Part shown: positions 45,318 to 56,940 of the stretch, one piece after another
Layout: every line of letters starts with the position of its first letter
Numbering within the stretch: position 1 is the first letter of the stretch
Assembly: GCA_014706295.1 (NCBI GenBank)
Contig: JACSVZ010000004.1
Location: 15,755,264-15,819,263, forward strand
Direction: 5' to 3'
Origin: Lycocorax pyrrhopterus obiensis
Taxonomy: Eukaryota; Chordata; Aves; Passeriformes; Paradisaeidae
Length of the DNA stretch: 64,000 nucleotides
The notes under the pieces: generated by a model
Database searches by the model: none
The model's input: only the letters and a program-made list of their open reading frames with translations
Told to the model about the DNA's origin: nothing
Made by a program: the position numbers and the translations under genes

Positions 45318-47274
45318 AAGGGCTTATGACAGAGTTGGGTAATTATCTGGTTTTTCTACATTGATTTAATTGCTTAGTCTACAGCTCTGCAAAGCTTACA
45401 TGTGATAGGCCAAAATTAGCCCTTTTCCTGATGCTCTGAGTTTCTCCAGAAGCTGACCTTGGGAACTCAGCATTTGTTTCCAGCCTGGCTAGTTAAATCT
45501 AGAAAACCTCCAAGAATGCCCCTCAAGATGCCAAGTCTGTTACAAGGCTTTGCTGGCAGGATGACTGGGTATTCTCACCACACTTTTTGGATAAGTTCAG
45601 GTGTCACGGATAGGGATAATTTTGGCTGGTACTATCAGGTTTCTGGTCAGCCTGGCCAGTAGGTGTCCAGGCTGAGCTCCTCAGCTGGTCATCTGTGGGG
45701 ACTGAGCTCCTTTGGAGTCACAGCCCAGTCCCTGCTTCATGGCAAAAACACCCAGCACATTCCTCTCATTTTCTGTGTCCACTGAGGGGGTAATTCCGGC
45801 CCAGAGCTTCACCCCCAGGTGAAAGATCAAATATTATTTCGTTGGGCTCTTTGCAGCCCAGTGTGAGTGACACAGTTACTTCTGACCTAAGGGGAAAGTC
45901 CTGATACTCTTCCTTCAGTGCCAACAAAAAAGAAATACACTCTGAATTAAGATTTTAACAGGGCTGTATTCTGGAAGTTCAGGAAAATAAATCAATAATG
46001 GTGGTGATAAAACTGCAGTTTAATGGTAGCTGTTATAATAAAACAATAGTCAGTGCAAAGCCATTTTACCACCCTATGGCAATGGTTTCTACAGTTTACT
46101 CTGACAGATTTATGGTTACCTTCATTTAATAATTTACTTCTCTTTAGCACAACCACCACCATTGTAAGTTTAAAATAAGCTCTTTTTAATTTTACTGCAC
46201 AAAACCCGATAGAGTCTATATCTACTGCCTCACTAGGAAAATATTTGAATTCAAAGTGCTCATAAGCAGAAAAACAAATAAACACCATTTACGAACCACC
46301 TCTTTTGAAGGAAATTGGATGAGCCTCATCAAATTCAGCAGAGAAGTGTGTCTGAGAGCATGCAGGATGGAGAGTCCTCTGTCTGTGAACCTGCCAGTAA
46401 ACTCCAAGAGTGCGTTGTGCAATGAATAACAACCAGCAAACTGGTTTAAATTCCTCATAAAGTTGTATTGCAGTAATTCAGATCTGGAAGTTAGGAGAGT
46501 ACTGGCATATGGGAGAATCTGGAGTGTCCTGGAAGGAGCAGTTTCATGTTATGGCTATAAAGAAAACAGACCAAGGGTCATGCCAGAACAGCTCCACAGC
46601 TTCTGATGCCAGGGAGGACTAAGAGTGGGATCATTTTTCAGCACTGACTTTTGTGGAACTACAACAACTTGAGGTGGATTGAGTCATGTATGGGTTACAT
46701 GATCAGGATCTTGTATGTGAGAGGAACAGCAAATAAATGCAGTAAAATCAAGCACTATTAAAAAAATTAAGAAAAATTAGAAAATCAAAATGGGTAGATG
46801 TTGTGGCTTTTAATGAGGACTTTTGAGAAGCTTGGTGAGTGCTGTGTCTGACTGGGGCCAACAGGAGCTTCATGGGGAAGGATGTGTCCTGTGGGGAAGG
46901 TGACAAAGTTTGGAGGCAGAGAGGTCCCAAAAAGGAAAATTGTGTGCATCTCTTGGCAAGCGTTTGCAGTTGGTGTTTCTTCCTGCACTATCCTTGTTTC
47001 CTTGAATTTTGAGCTTCTGTGATGTGTTTTGTTCTTGGCCTGTGGATTTGAGTGTGATCACTGAAAGCCAGAAACATGTTAAGCCTTCTAAAAGCGCTTA
47101 CAGCATTTTGTGGAGGAGCCAGGTGAGCTTATAAAGCACAAGATTAATATTGCTGCACCACAGATTAGGTGACTTAAATCAGGATTGCAATGAGGCTCTG
47201 TGTCAGGACTAAAAATAGAGAACAGGCCTATGGGTCCCTTTTGCATAAAGCCATCCCTCCTCTATGAATGTGAT
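45318..47274. other. Non-coding stretch, nothing specific recognised
   Basis: Mixed non-coding DNA with chance frames up to 98 codons (minus strand, 45992-46288). No domain, RNA gene or named repeat. Confidence 0.5.
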
Positions 47275-47345
47275 GGCCTGGTCCTGTTGAAATAAATCCC
47301 AGCAATTCCACTGGTTTTAATGACCCAGAACAGACCACGAGCACC
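47275..47345 (-). repeat. Possible ancient amniote dispersed repeat motif
   Basis: GGTCCTGTTGAAATAAATCC, CAGCAATTCCACTGGTTTTA and ATGACCCAGAACAG follow the arrangement of the 'tcctgttgaaatcaatggcaaaactcccattgacttcaatgggcccagga' phrase common in bird and reptile repeat debris, in the reverse sense of the piece at 23.7 kb. The family name is uncertain and divergence is high. Confidence 0.3.
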
Positions 47346-48194
47346 TGCTCTTTCAGGTCTGTCTCCTGCACTAATATCTAGTTTGGATTTCCTTCTGCAG
47401 CATATGTTAAATGCTTGATGATAAAATATTTGAGCAAATCCAACATCTTTTCAATGGAATTACATAAATTAATGATGCATAGATCAACAGAATTATATTA
47501 TTTCATCAGCAAATACAAAAAGTTGGCACTTCAAAGCACGAAATATTTTGTACAAATACATGCTGTACTCACTTAGAAAGGCAAAGAAAAAATCTTGATG
47601 GATGTTGGAGCATTTCTTCTCTGCACAGAACTACTCTACCAAAAGTCCTTGAACACTGTCTAACCTCCTTCAGCAGCCAAGGACCTGGCACGTGTCTTTT
47701 TAGAATCAAGTCTCTTTCCTTCCTTGTTTCTGCTGTCTTGAGGACTAAATAAAATTAAGTTGCACCAGAAAACTGAACCTGAATCAAACATAGCTCTATA
47801 CTATTGTGAAGTGCTGCAAAGCCGTATTTGTGGGATGGATGGGCACAAACAGTTTTAGGCGTGATGGAAACACGCGTCTGATACAATTTCATTCATTTCA
47901 CCTGCTTACCCTTCTATTTTAAGTCCCCTTCCTGTCAAAGGAGAAGTTAGAGAATTAGACTGCCTATTCAAATCCAAATATCGAGTTTCTGTGCAATATG
48001 TACATGCCTGCACACTATTTTTCCACAGGTTCTCCGTATCTTCAGCGCACAGAAGAAGGGTGCTCAAAGGAGGAGTGGATGTTCGCTAGTCATGTTTTTC
48101 TCATGGTTCCCTGAGCAGCCCCATGAATTACTTGCACACACCATTCAAACCCTACTCAGCAAACAATTGTTATTTTCCTCCTGGGCTCTCCTTT
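47346..48194. other. Non-coding stretch, nothing specific recognised
   Basis: AT-rich around 47400-47580, otherwise mixed. No open frame worth reporting, no RNA gene, no nameable repeat. Confidence 0.5.
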
Positions 48195-48335
48195 AATGTT
48201 CATTGCTACAGTACCTAAATGCTTCACAAATATTAAGGTACTTATTTTTATGCCATTCACCTGGACACGTAATAACTCCACTTTACTGATCATAAAATAC
48301 AATGCAGGGAAGGAGGTTAAAAATATCCCCATCTG
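48195..48335 (+). repeat. Probable L3/MIR3-type ancient element relic
   Basis: CATTGCTACAGTACCTAAAT then GCTTCACAAATATTAAGGTA, followed by CTCCACTTTACTGATC and GCAGGGAAGGAGGTTAAAAA, matches the order of the ancient amniote consensus 'acagcacct..gctttacaaatattaa..cattttacagatg..gcacagagaggttaa'. It is heavily diverged and inactive. It could belong to a CR1/L3-like LINE or its SINE partner. Confidence 0.45.
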
Positions 48336-48830
48336 CATACCCAGATGGAGGCATGGGAGTTTGGTTTTCAGCAGACCCAGACTATTGCTCTCAGCTGGAG
48401 TTGCACAAGCCTCAGCCTTCTGTCAGCACAGCTCCTGTGCCTTTCTAGGCACCTGGTAGTGCCCCTCCTTGCCAGTGCTACTGGAATTCTGCTTGGCAAA
48501 GGTGGGGAGAGGGTACAGCTTTTCAAGAGGGCGGGGAGGCTTTTTCAGACCTTTCTGGGGTCTGAAAATTGGGTGTTGAGATGCCTTGAGGTGATATCCT
48601 CCAGCCATGATCCTCCTCATGTAGGTGGAGATCATCTCACAGCTCCATGAATCCCTACCCCTTTCTGCAGGAGAATGAGGGATTAACCATCTGTGGGGAC
48701 TCTCTTTGCTTTTCCTTGACAATGCAGTAGTGGCTGCACAGTTTTCATCTGTTTTGTGGCCCAGGTCCAGATAAAACTTGGAAAATCTAGGAATATTTGA
48801 GGGGAATTACAATTAATATATGCAGCTAAT
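48336..48830. other. Non-coding stretch, nothing specific recognised
   Basis: Moderately GC-rich with overlapping frames of 87-101 codons on both strands and no domain. Confidence 0.45.
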
Positions 48831-48896
48831 GGAGCGCCTGCATTTGGCATGGATCGGAGCGCCTGCATTTGGCATGGATCAAAGCGCCTGCATGTG
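48831..48896. repeat. 25-bp minisatellite (about 2.6 copies)
   Basis: Two identical 25-bp units (48831-48855 and 48856-48880), each GGAGCGCCTGCATTTGGCAT plus GGATC, are followed by a partial third unit AAAGCGCCTGCATGTG (48881-48896). Units 1 and 2 are perfect copies, so the array is young. Each unit carries a GCGC, putting three CpGs at 25-bp spacing in a CpG-poor area. Confidence 0.9.
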
Positions 48897-50335
48897 ACCT
48901 TGGAGACGGTGCAAATGATTTCTATAGGCACATCTTGCAGATCAGCTCTTGTCAAGCAGCATGTTGGAAGTTCAGGAATGCCTCTTGCTATGTGTCTTCT
49001 TGTTATACAGTGTTCAGTACTCAGTGAGGGTGTCCAGATGGCTGGCTCCCTCAAAACCACTGCAAAATCCTTTTCCAAATAAACAGCCCAGAAATGCTGC
49101 TGAAACCATAAAGAAATCTGCTGGCTGACATGGCTTTTACATGACTATGGGCTGCAGAAAAGCCAGAGACAGGAGTTGATACCCCTCTGGAAGAAACCTC
49201 CTCATCAGAGCTGTGGGTTAAAACATAGCAAATAAAATTTGTAATGCATAAGATCCCTTCTGCTCACAGGAGTTTCCTCAACAGCTGTTGTGCATCCACA
49301 CTGACACATATTCCCATCAGTTACCAACCCAACGTGGATTTTGGACTGCAAAGTCAGGCAGAATCGCAGCACCAGGTGGAACAGCCTCAGGCCAGTTTCT
49401 GCAGCCCAGTGAGCCTCACACAGGCTCTGAAGTAATTTTTGGGAGCCTTTGAATAACTTACACAGAGGATATATTAAATATGCCTTAGGGGAAGAAAGGC
49501 AAAAGACTGAATTATTCTGAGACCTGCAGAAGTAATATTCAAATGTCTAAGGAGTGCTCTGGTGTCCTGAATTGAACCAGAGGAGGGGATCAGTTTTATC
49601 AAGGCCGATGGGTCTCAGACATCAGCTGAACTTTCCCTCTTGCTCCTACACAGGAAAATCATTTTCTTGGCTTGGATGGGGGGAAACTACCTCAACTGTA
49701 GCAATATTTGCACAGGGCAGCAAGAATACTTGCTAAAGGGATTAAAATCCTCCACAAAATTCTGTGACCATCCCTCCCCCAAAGAAATAAGATGGAAGCA
49801 GGATTAAGGTACTTTAGGATATTGACTGGTGGTTCTGAAGATATTATGAAAACCTCTGTCTCTGATACCATCTATTCAAGAGGTAAGCACTTTTCCCCTC
49901 CCAAGAATGGGCTTTTTCTAACCTTTCATCCTAACCAGTGAAAGGAACAGCTGTTTCTACTGGTGACAGAGAAATTAGTCAAATGGTTGGCTAGTTGCCT
50001 TCTGGAGAAGCCCCTGTAAAGCATCAGTGGTCACCCAAGAAACATTTAATTTTCATTGTTATCAATGAGAATTTGGACTGAACTTGTGAACAGACACAGC
50101 TTTGAAAACCCACATAATTATCTGCTAAGTTAAAAGGATAGGGGAAACAGACACTGGGATGGCAACCAACCAGTATGTCTAACAAAAGGCCGTTATTGCT
50201 AAGACAGAAATAATAGACATCAAAACTCAAATTTGAGATCCTGAGACTGTCAGCCTTTTGCCTGACTATGAAACCATTCTGCAAATAATTCCTTGATTTC
50301 ATTTTTCAGGGTGTGAGGTAGTTTCTACCACAAAG
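48897..50335. other. Non-coding stretch, nothing specific recognised
   Basis: A 131-codon minus-strand frame (48683-49078) crosses the minisatellite and is therefore not credible as a gene. The rest is plain non-coding DNA with no named repeat. Confidence 0.45.
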
Positions 50336-50373
50336 GTGGTTACTATCACAGAGGTTACTATCACAGAGTTACA
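50336..50373. repeat. 15-bp tandem duplication (about 2.5 copies)
   Basis: GTGGTTACTATCACA (50336-50350) and GAGGTTACTATCACA (50351-50365) differ at one base and are followed by a partial GAGTTACA. A short slippage-type repeat. Confidence 0.75.
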
Positions 50374-53300
50374 CAGCAATGATATGTTTTCACTGTGGAG
50401 GATTTTCGTCTTTAATGATTTATTTGGTGAGTTACAAACCACAAAAATTGATCAGATTAAGGAAAAGGCAGAAGTACTAATGCAGATAGCTTGGCGAGGT
50501 GGTTCAGTCTGGGATGAATTTGAGGGTCAGCCCATCACCCTAAAGAATCCCTTGAGTTTCAGCCTTGGGGCGGCAAGATCCATCTTCTGCAAGATGTGGT
50601 AAAGTGGGTTCATCCTGCAGTACAGATGTTAGTACAGATGTAATACAGGCTGTGAAAATAGCCCAACTCCCAGTGTGAGGAGTGCAGGCAGTGCCTGGAA
50701 ATGTACCCATCTGGCAGCTCATGGAGATGGGACCTGACGTGCGGTGGTTCTTGTGTTGTTTCAGCCCACTTTTATGGTGAGTAAAGAAGTGGCTTCCCTC
50801 CAGCTGGGCTTGTCAAGCGGTTCCATGTACACTTCAAATCACTGTGTCAGGGAATATGCATGTGGAAATCCAGGACATGGTACCTTTGGCAAGGATAGGT
50901 GGAGGAATACCTGGGTGACAATCCTGTTGTGCCATCAGGACTGCAGGAAAGTGTGTTGTGCCTGTATTGCTGTAATGACTTATATGGCATCAGCACTCCT
51001 GGATTTTTGCAGCCATGGCATTGCTGAAATGAGAGGGTTTTTCTGTCAATGTATTCTTAAATGTTTTTTTCCCAGTCTGAGCTAAGTGTCTGTAGATTTT
51101 GTGTTGGTTTCAGACAGTTCAGTCTCACTGTCTCCTGTTACCTTTGTGTAACAGAACAGCTACCTTAAACGGAGTCATTTCTGGCTTCTGGCTGAGTAAT
51201 TTAAAATTCTCAAACGGGAAGACTGGGAGATAGCATTTGGTAAATAATTAATCACATATGATCTTGTTTGCAGGCTGCATTTTTTTCTTGTGAGGATAAA
51301 CGTATGCTTGCATGAAGAACAATCCTTTTGCACTAATCTGTCCAGACAAAATTTTGTTGTAGCCAATATCAAACATCATGGGAAATCAACATGGCTGCAA
51401 TGAATAGCTGTTAAGAATATAAATGAAGGTACTTAAATTTTTTTGGGTTATCTGAAATCCAAGCTGAATGCAGCAGTAACCCTCAAAGAGTGATTTTTTT
51501 TTTTAATATAAATAATCCACTGTGTTCACAAAGCCTTCATTTTATTTCTATTTAGCTTTGGATTGCTCGAGTTTGTTTTTCTGGTATTTGGGAGGTATGG
51601 AAGCATAATATCTTTGCAAGCAGAGATGTAATTCTGGGAGTGGTGGGAGCGCTTGACTCATGCCGTGATTTCTTCCAGAGAGCTTGAACCATGACAGCTT
51701 TTGGTTTCCTGTTCTCTCCACTCACCCCTGAAAAAGGCAGAAAGCAGGAAGAGTATTCTATGAACAGGGAAGGGAGGCCAAGGACTTTTTTTTACCCTGT
51801 GATCCTGCTGAAGGGAGGCAGCCATGGTTCTGAACAGCTCTGGGCAAGAGCTCAGGTTACCCTCCTCCCCTCCTCCACCATGTGTGGCACACCTTGCAGT
51901 GCAGCAGACAGGCAAACCTCAAAAAGGGAAGCGATAAGCTGCCCTTCCTCAAAGATCCTATCAGCTCATAAAAGGGATTTTAAATACCTTTGGGAGTTTT
52001 CACTGGTACTCCAACTTGCTATTCTCTTCACATACCGCTTCAATCCCCAAAGAGCATCTTAGAGATCTGAAAATCAGAGCCCCCTAGACCTCCTGCCAGC
52101 ATAATAAGATTTGTTTCCTGTTTATTCGAGTGTGTCTGTGTGTGTTTAGAGCATTGAGGCTGGGAGCAGGGGCGAAGGGAGCCGATATCAGGCTGAAGTA
52201 CCCGTTTTCTTCCTAAACTCCTGGGAACACGGAATTATAATTGGCACCTTAAAATTTCAAAGCATCTTTCAGAATTGCTTCCACTCCATAGCAATAATTA
52301 TTGCTGCACAATCATGAGGAAACATCACATTCAAGAACGCTTGGTGTAGTTCACTTGATGAGGACGTGTATTCAAAGACTAAAAGAACAACAAATGGAGT
52401 TATTCCTCTGAAGGCATTGAAATTCATTTGAGCTGATGGCCTCAAATGTGTGTTTGTCAAATACAGGTAATGTTCAGTTGTGCTGTAAATCACAGACTAC
52501 CAGAGCTCGTGCATATTGATGGTTCATGAAAAGGATGTGCTAATGCTGCTTCTGCTTGATTTTGTCAGCTGTATTTAGCCTTATATTGGATTTCTATCTA
52601 GTAGTGGACTGCACCTGTATAATTCAATGTGTCTTTCCATATTAAATGTAGATTTGATTTGGCTTGTGGCAGAGGTGTAAGAACAGGTCAGGCAGGAAGC
52701 TGTCTCAGAACCTGAAGGCTTAGGCTAATTTCACTTTTTCTTATGTTTTATCAAAAATTAAGCAGTCTAGCCTTTTGGTCTGTTCTTATAGTCCTGAAAA
52801 GGTGGTGAGCTGAGCTAACACTACAAGTCAGGGCCTTAGCCATCCCCTGCAATACTTGTGGTTTTGCTAACACATAAAGTATTTAATTAAAAGGTTGAAG
52901 GTTTATACAACCCTCAAATTGGGAGACTGCTTCCAGTTTTTAATCACATTTTTGAAGTAGAAATGGAAGAGTCTATGGGAGTTTATTTTCACTGTAATAA
53001 ATATTTCTCCTGGGTGGTTGATCTAGGGACTCAGAAATTGAGTGGGCTTGTCTAGGGTCTTGACACAGAGTCTGTGTGCTCTCATAAGATCAATGGGAAT
53101 AACTGGGCTTGAGCTTTATTCCCCACCAGTAACCTCCTGCTTTGGTTGAAGCCTCCAAAGGGAGTATTGCCCACGAAGAGGCAGTGTTTGACTCCCTGAA
53201 TCACTGGGGTAGCATTTGTTCCACTCCTTTTCGGCCTGTATTTAAATACCGTGTCTGCTGAAGTGCCTTCTCCCAGTGTAAGCCAGTTGGTACTGGGGCT

Positions 53301-56300
53301 GGAACGAGCTGCCAGTTCTCAAATGAGCCCTGGGACGTGTTTGGGTGAGCCCCAGCCAGAGCCGAAATGCACAGAGAGGAGGTCTGGTAGGCACTGCAAG
53401 GTGCTGGAACAGCTGTCATTTTCCAGGAGACAAGATGAATAAGTGTATCCATCCTTTTGGAAACAGCCTGGGAAACTGGTGAAAGGAACTGGTCGTGCTA
53501 GAAAAGAATTAAATAACCTAGAAATGCAGCTTTGGCTACCAAGGGGAATACTCAATTTTGATTTTTTAAAAACATTTGTTACTCAGTATAATTTTGCCTG
53601 AAGTTTTCTCACACTGTTTCTGTGCTTGGAAGAGGGTATGTGGGAAAATTAGGTTCTGTCCAAGGATATGAGTTTGTCTGAAGGCCATTAATGAGAGTCA
53701 CTAGGAAAGCCCTGGGTTCCCTCTTTATGGCCTTTTGCCTTTTACTACCAAGGAGGAAAAGCATGAGCCATGTTTAGCATTAGGGGCTTTCGTATGTCAG
53801 AACTACAAAAAAAAGGATGCAGAGAGGGACCACACTGACTTTCCTTCCTTCAGTGCTGCCTTACCCTCTGCAAGTCCTGCAGTATTTTGCCTCCACAGAC
53901 AGTGCTCCATTGCTCAGTTTCTTGGGTTCATCAATGCAGCTGTGTGACAAAACTTTGCAGGAGGTGTCCCTAAAAGAGTTCGATTTTGACAGTAACCTGC
54001 AGTAAGTTGAGGGATGTTGGTGAGATGGTCTCCAAACTGTTAGAGATAAACAATTAGGGATAAAAACAGGATAAAATTAGGATAAATTTTTTTCTTTTTT
54101 TCTTTTTTGAGATATAATTGACTTCTAATTTCAACATTTTAAGCATTTTAAACATCCACCCTAACGTTAATGGACCCACAGTTGGGTAGAATGATGAGCA
54201 GATGCCATTTACCTGTTCCTTGGCACCCTGAGCAGGTACCACCTGCCTTCTACAAGGCAGCATAAACAGGTTCAACCTGTTCATTGGCAATGTGAGAGAA
54301 AAACACCTTCTGTATTCCCTGGAAAAATGAGGACGTGCCACTTGCCCTCTGCTTATTATCCTGAGCAAAGAGCTGGCACATGCCTTCTGCCTTATGTCAG
54401 CAGGAGAGATCAGAGATTGCCATTTATCTCAGATGTGCTCTCACCTTTAGGTGCACGTGATGTCTCATTTTTAAAGAATAATTAGTTGTAGAAAAAATAA
54501 TCCCAGCAATAACAGTGGTGCTGTATTTGTGCCTGGAAGCCCAGTCTCAGATCTGTTCATGAGGCTGCTGGATTTTTCCATAAGTAAAACTTCAGGAAAG
54601 GTGCCAGCTGAGGTTAAGCAGTTTGTCATCATTTAACTCGGCTTGCGAATTGAATTTATGGTGGTGTTGTACAAAGCTTGAAGGATCACTGAGTGCTTTA
54701 ATCAGGGGTTCTTGGTGGTTTTGAGATTCGCTTTCTGCCTCGAATAGCTGATCAACTGGTAGCCAAAAAAGGAGTTCAGGCTGCAGTGAACACCACAATG
54801 TTAAAAAAGTTGGCCGGAATGAGCCACTGGTAGCTCCTTTTCAGCGAATGAAACCTGGAGAATTTTCTCACACTGGAATTAAAAGCTTGAACAGATACAA
54901 CCCTAAAAGTCTGGAGAACAAATCAGAGTGTCCTGGAGGTGTTCTAGCTGTCCTGTGAAATGATGTGAGAAGGATAGGATTCATCAGGGATTTTTCTGAG
55001 TGAAAGATCCTTGGTTTCATTCTCATCCATGTAAAGGATGCAAAATGGGCAAGCACTGCCCTTTATTTACGTCTTGCAGGTATCAGTCCCCGATGCTGTG
55101 GCAGAGAGAATTTTCTTAACCAATCCCTTCGGCTATGTATTTCATTCTGTCCTTCTCCACAGCTCTCCCTTTGCTGTCAAGCAGTAAATATACTTGTTAT
55201 GTGTCCTCACTTCAGTGAATGACAGATCTTACCCTTAAGTGTTATCTCTCATTAAGATGTCACTCCTGCCTCTCCTGCCCAAGGCAGCAGCCTCCAATAC
55301 TTTTGCCTTGTTGGTGCTGTAAATGCTTCCCTGTCTTCTCCCATGCTGCCTTTCATTCTTGAATACACTTCCTGTAAAAATTCATAAACCTCCGTCTTAT
55401 TTTCCTTTAAATCCCTTTTAAAACTTGCCTAGGCCATGTTACCCACAAGAAACTCCTTGAAAAGAGACCCCTGGGTGTAGAGACCATGGCTCCTTGCAAC
55501 CACCTCGGTGTTTTCTCCCAGCAGGCGACACAGTGCTGTATTGCCTTCATTCCTTCTCCTGTGTGAACGGTGGAATTTTGATATGACCTGGGCTGGATAA
55601 AGCTTCTGCAGACTTGGAGCAGATGCTGCAGAAGTATTTGCCTTCTGGAGAAGCCAGAAGCAGCTCTCCTGGGCAGCACCAGAGCCTAAATGAGAGTGGC
55701 AGCCCAGAGGGATGGCGCATGTACGCCTTGTTTGAGCCAGGACAAAACCATCCCAATTTGTTTTTTCCTGTTGCCAAGTTAAAGCTCAGTTCCAGCTTTG
55801 CACTTCTACACAGCTGTTACAATTAGGAGCTGGGCTCTCTAAACTACTGACGAGGCTTTCATTTTAAATGTTCGTGATGCTGGGAGAGCAGTGTTAAGCT
55901 GTGCAACGAGTGTCCAGCAAGCCGTGAGGGCAACACGCTGCAGCTAATACAGAACTTCTGAGGATGCAGGCATCTATCTGAGCAAGCTCTTGGGCACATC
56001 AAACTGTCACATAGGATTTCTGTGACGAGTTGGCATGAAATTCAAATTATGGGCAACTATTGCTTTCCAGTCTGTTGACAATTTGTTGGGAATCGCTCTG
56101 AGTCTCTGCTGCAGGCCACTTCTTTAGCTTAACATGACCTGACAGACAGTACCCAGCGCCATGCATCATGACACAAAACATCACACAGTGTCTCTGAAGA
56201 GGGAAGGGGTCAGTCCTGGGGGTAGAAATGCTTTTTAAAGGTTTTATAGGGAAAGAGGAATCTTTATTCACAAACGCTTAGGATGGAGGCACTTGGCTTT

Positions 56301-56569
56301 AATTCCTCTCTATACCCTCAGGAAACTGGTGATGTGCTTCTAATGCAAAAATTACCACCAGTACCATCCTGCCCCATGGATGATGCTTGGGACAGCGGGA
56401 TATTCAATGACCAAAGGAATTGCTTGCCTTGTGGCAGCACAGTGACACCCTCAGCCCGGGTGACAACTCCTGGTGCGTTACACACCGGGCATGCCCCAAG
56501 AGCAGCAATTCCCAACCCGGGCTCATATGGCTCTCAAATTGAAACATGCCTCCAGCCCCTTCTTCTGCA
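50374..56569. other. Non-coding stretch, nothing specific recognised
   Basis: About 6 kb without a gene or nameable element. Chance frames reach 123 codons (51691-52062, plus). TTTAATTAAA occurs at 52882-52891. Phrases near 53055-53115 (CATAAGATCAATGGGAATAA) and 53580-53610 again echo ancient amniote repeat debris but are too short to call. A T-rich run lies at 54088-54108. Confidence 0.45.
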
Positions 56570-56940
56570 ATGCAAATGTAAATTGCATTTAAACTCTTCT
56601 TCCTAATTTAATTAGGAAATAATATAAATCTCAACTTTCCCTCCAGGTCAGGACTGCACGTGCTGCGTCAGGAAAAGACCGTGCCCAGAAGGGTAGTTTG
56701 GCACAACTGTCTCCTTTGTGTATGAAGTATCTAACTGCATTTCAGACTTCATTATAATTTATCTTGCTCTTCCCTTCTCTGCTTCTTTCCCCCCCATATA
56801 TTAGGTCCTAAAAAGCCTGCAAACTCACACAGCTTAATATGTGAATAAAACTTTTTGCTACACTCTTTTACAGCGAGCTTCAAATTAGATCAAATAAGAT
56901 ACTTAGCTGACTCTGCCCAATATCTCAGCGAGCTTGGGTC
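56570..56940. promoter_or_regulatory. Candidate conserved element around a homeodomain palindrome
   Basis: The block opens with TGCAAATGTAAATTGCATTT, then the perfect dyad at 56600-56618, then CpG-bearing CTGCACGTGCTGCGTCAGG (an E-box CACGTG plus a TGCGTCAG motif, about 56654-56672). AT-rich words follow (TTCATTATAATTTATC, AATTAGATCAAATAAGATAC) and CAGCGAGCTT occurs twice (56871, 56927). Motif density and non-repetitive wording suggest an enhancer; conservation is inferred. Confidence 0.4.
56600..56618. promoter_or_regulatory. Perfect 19-bp palindrome containing TAATTTAATTA dimer site
   Basis: TTCCTAATT, central T, AATTAGGAA is an exact inverted repeat. Its centre TAATTTAATTA (56604-56614) fits the paired-class P3 arrangement TAATNNNATTA and the PHOX2-type consensus TAATYYAATTA; PROP1-like factors use a similar site. 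Binding in vivo is not shown. Confidence 0.5.

Noticed and set aside
48683..49078. 131-codon minus-strand frame
   Set aside because: It runs through the 25-bp minisatellite and has no family resemblance.
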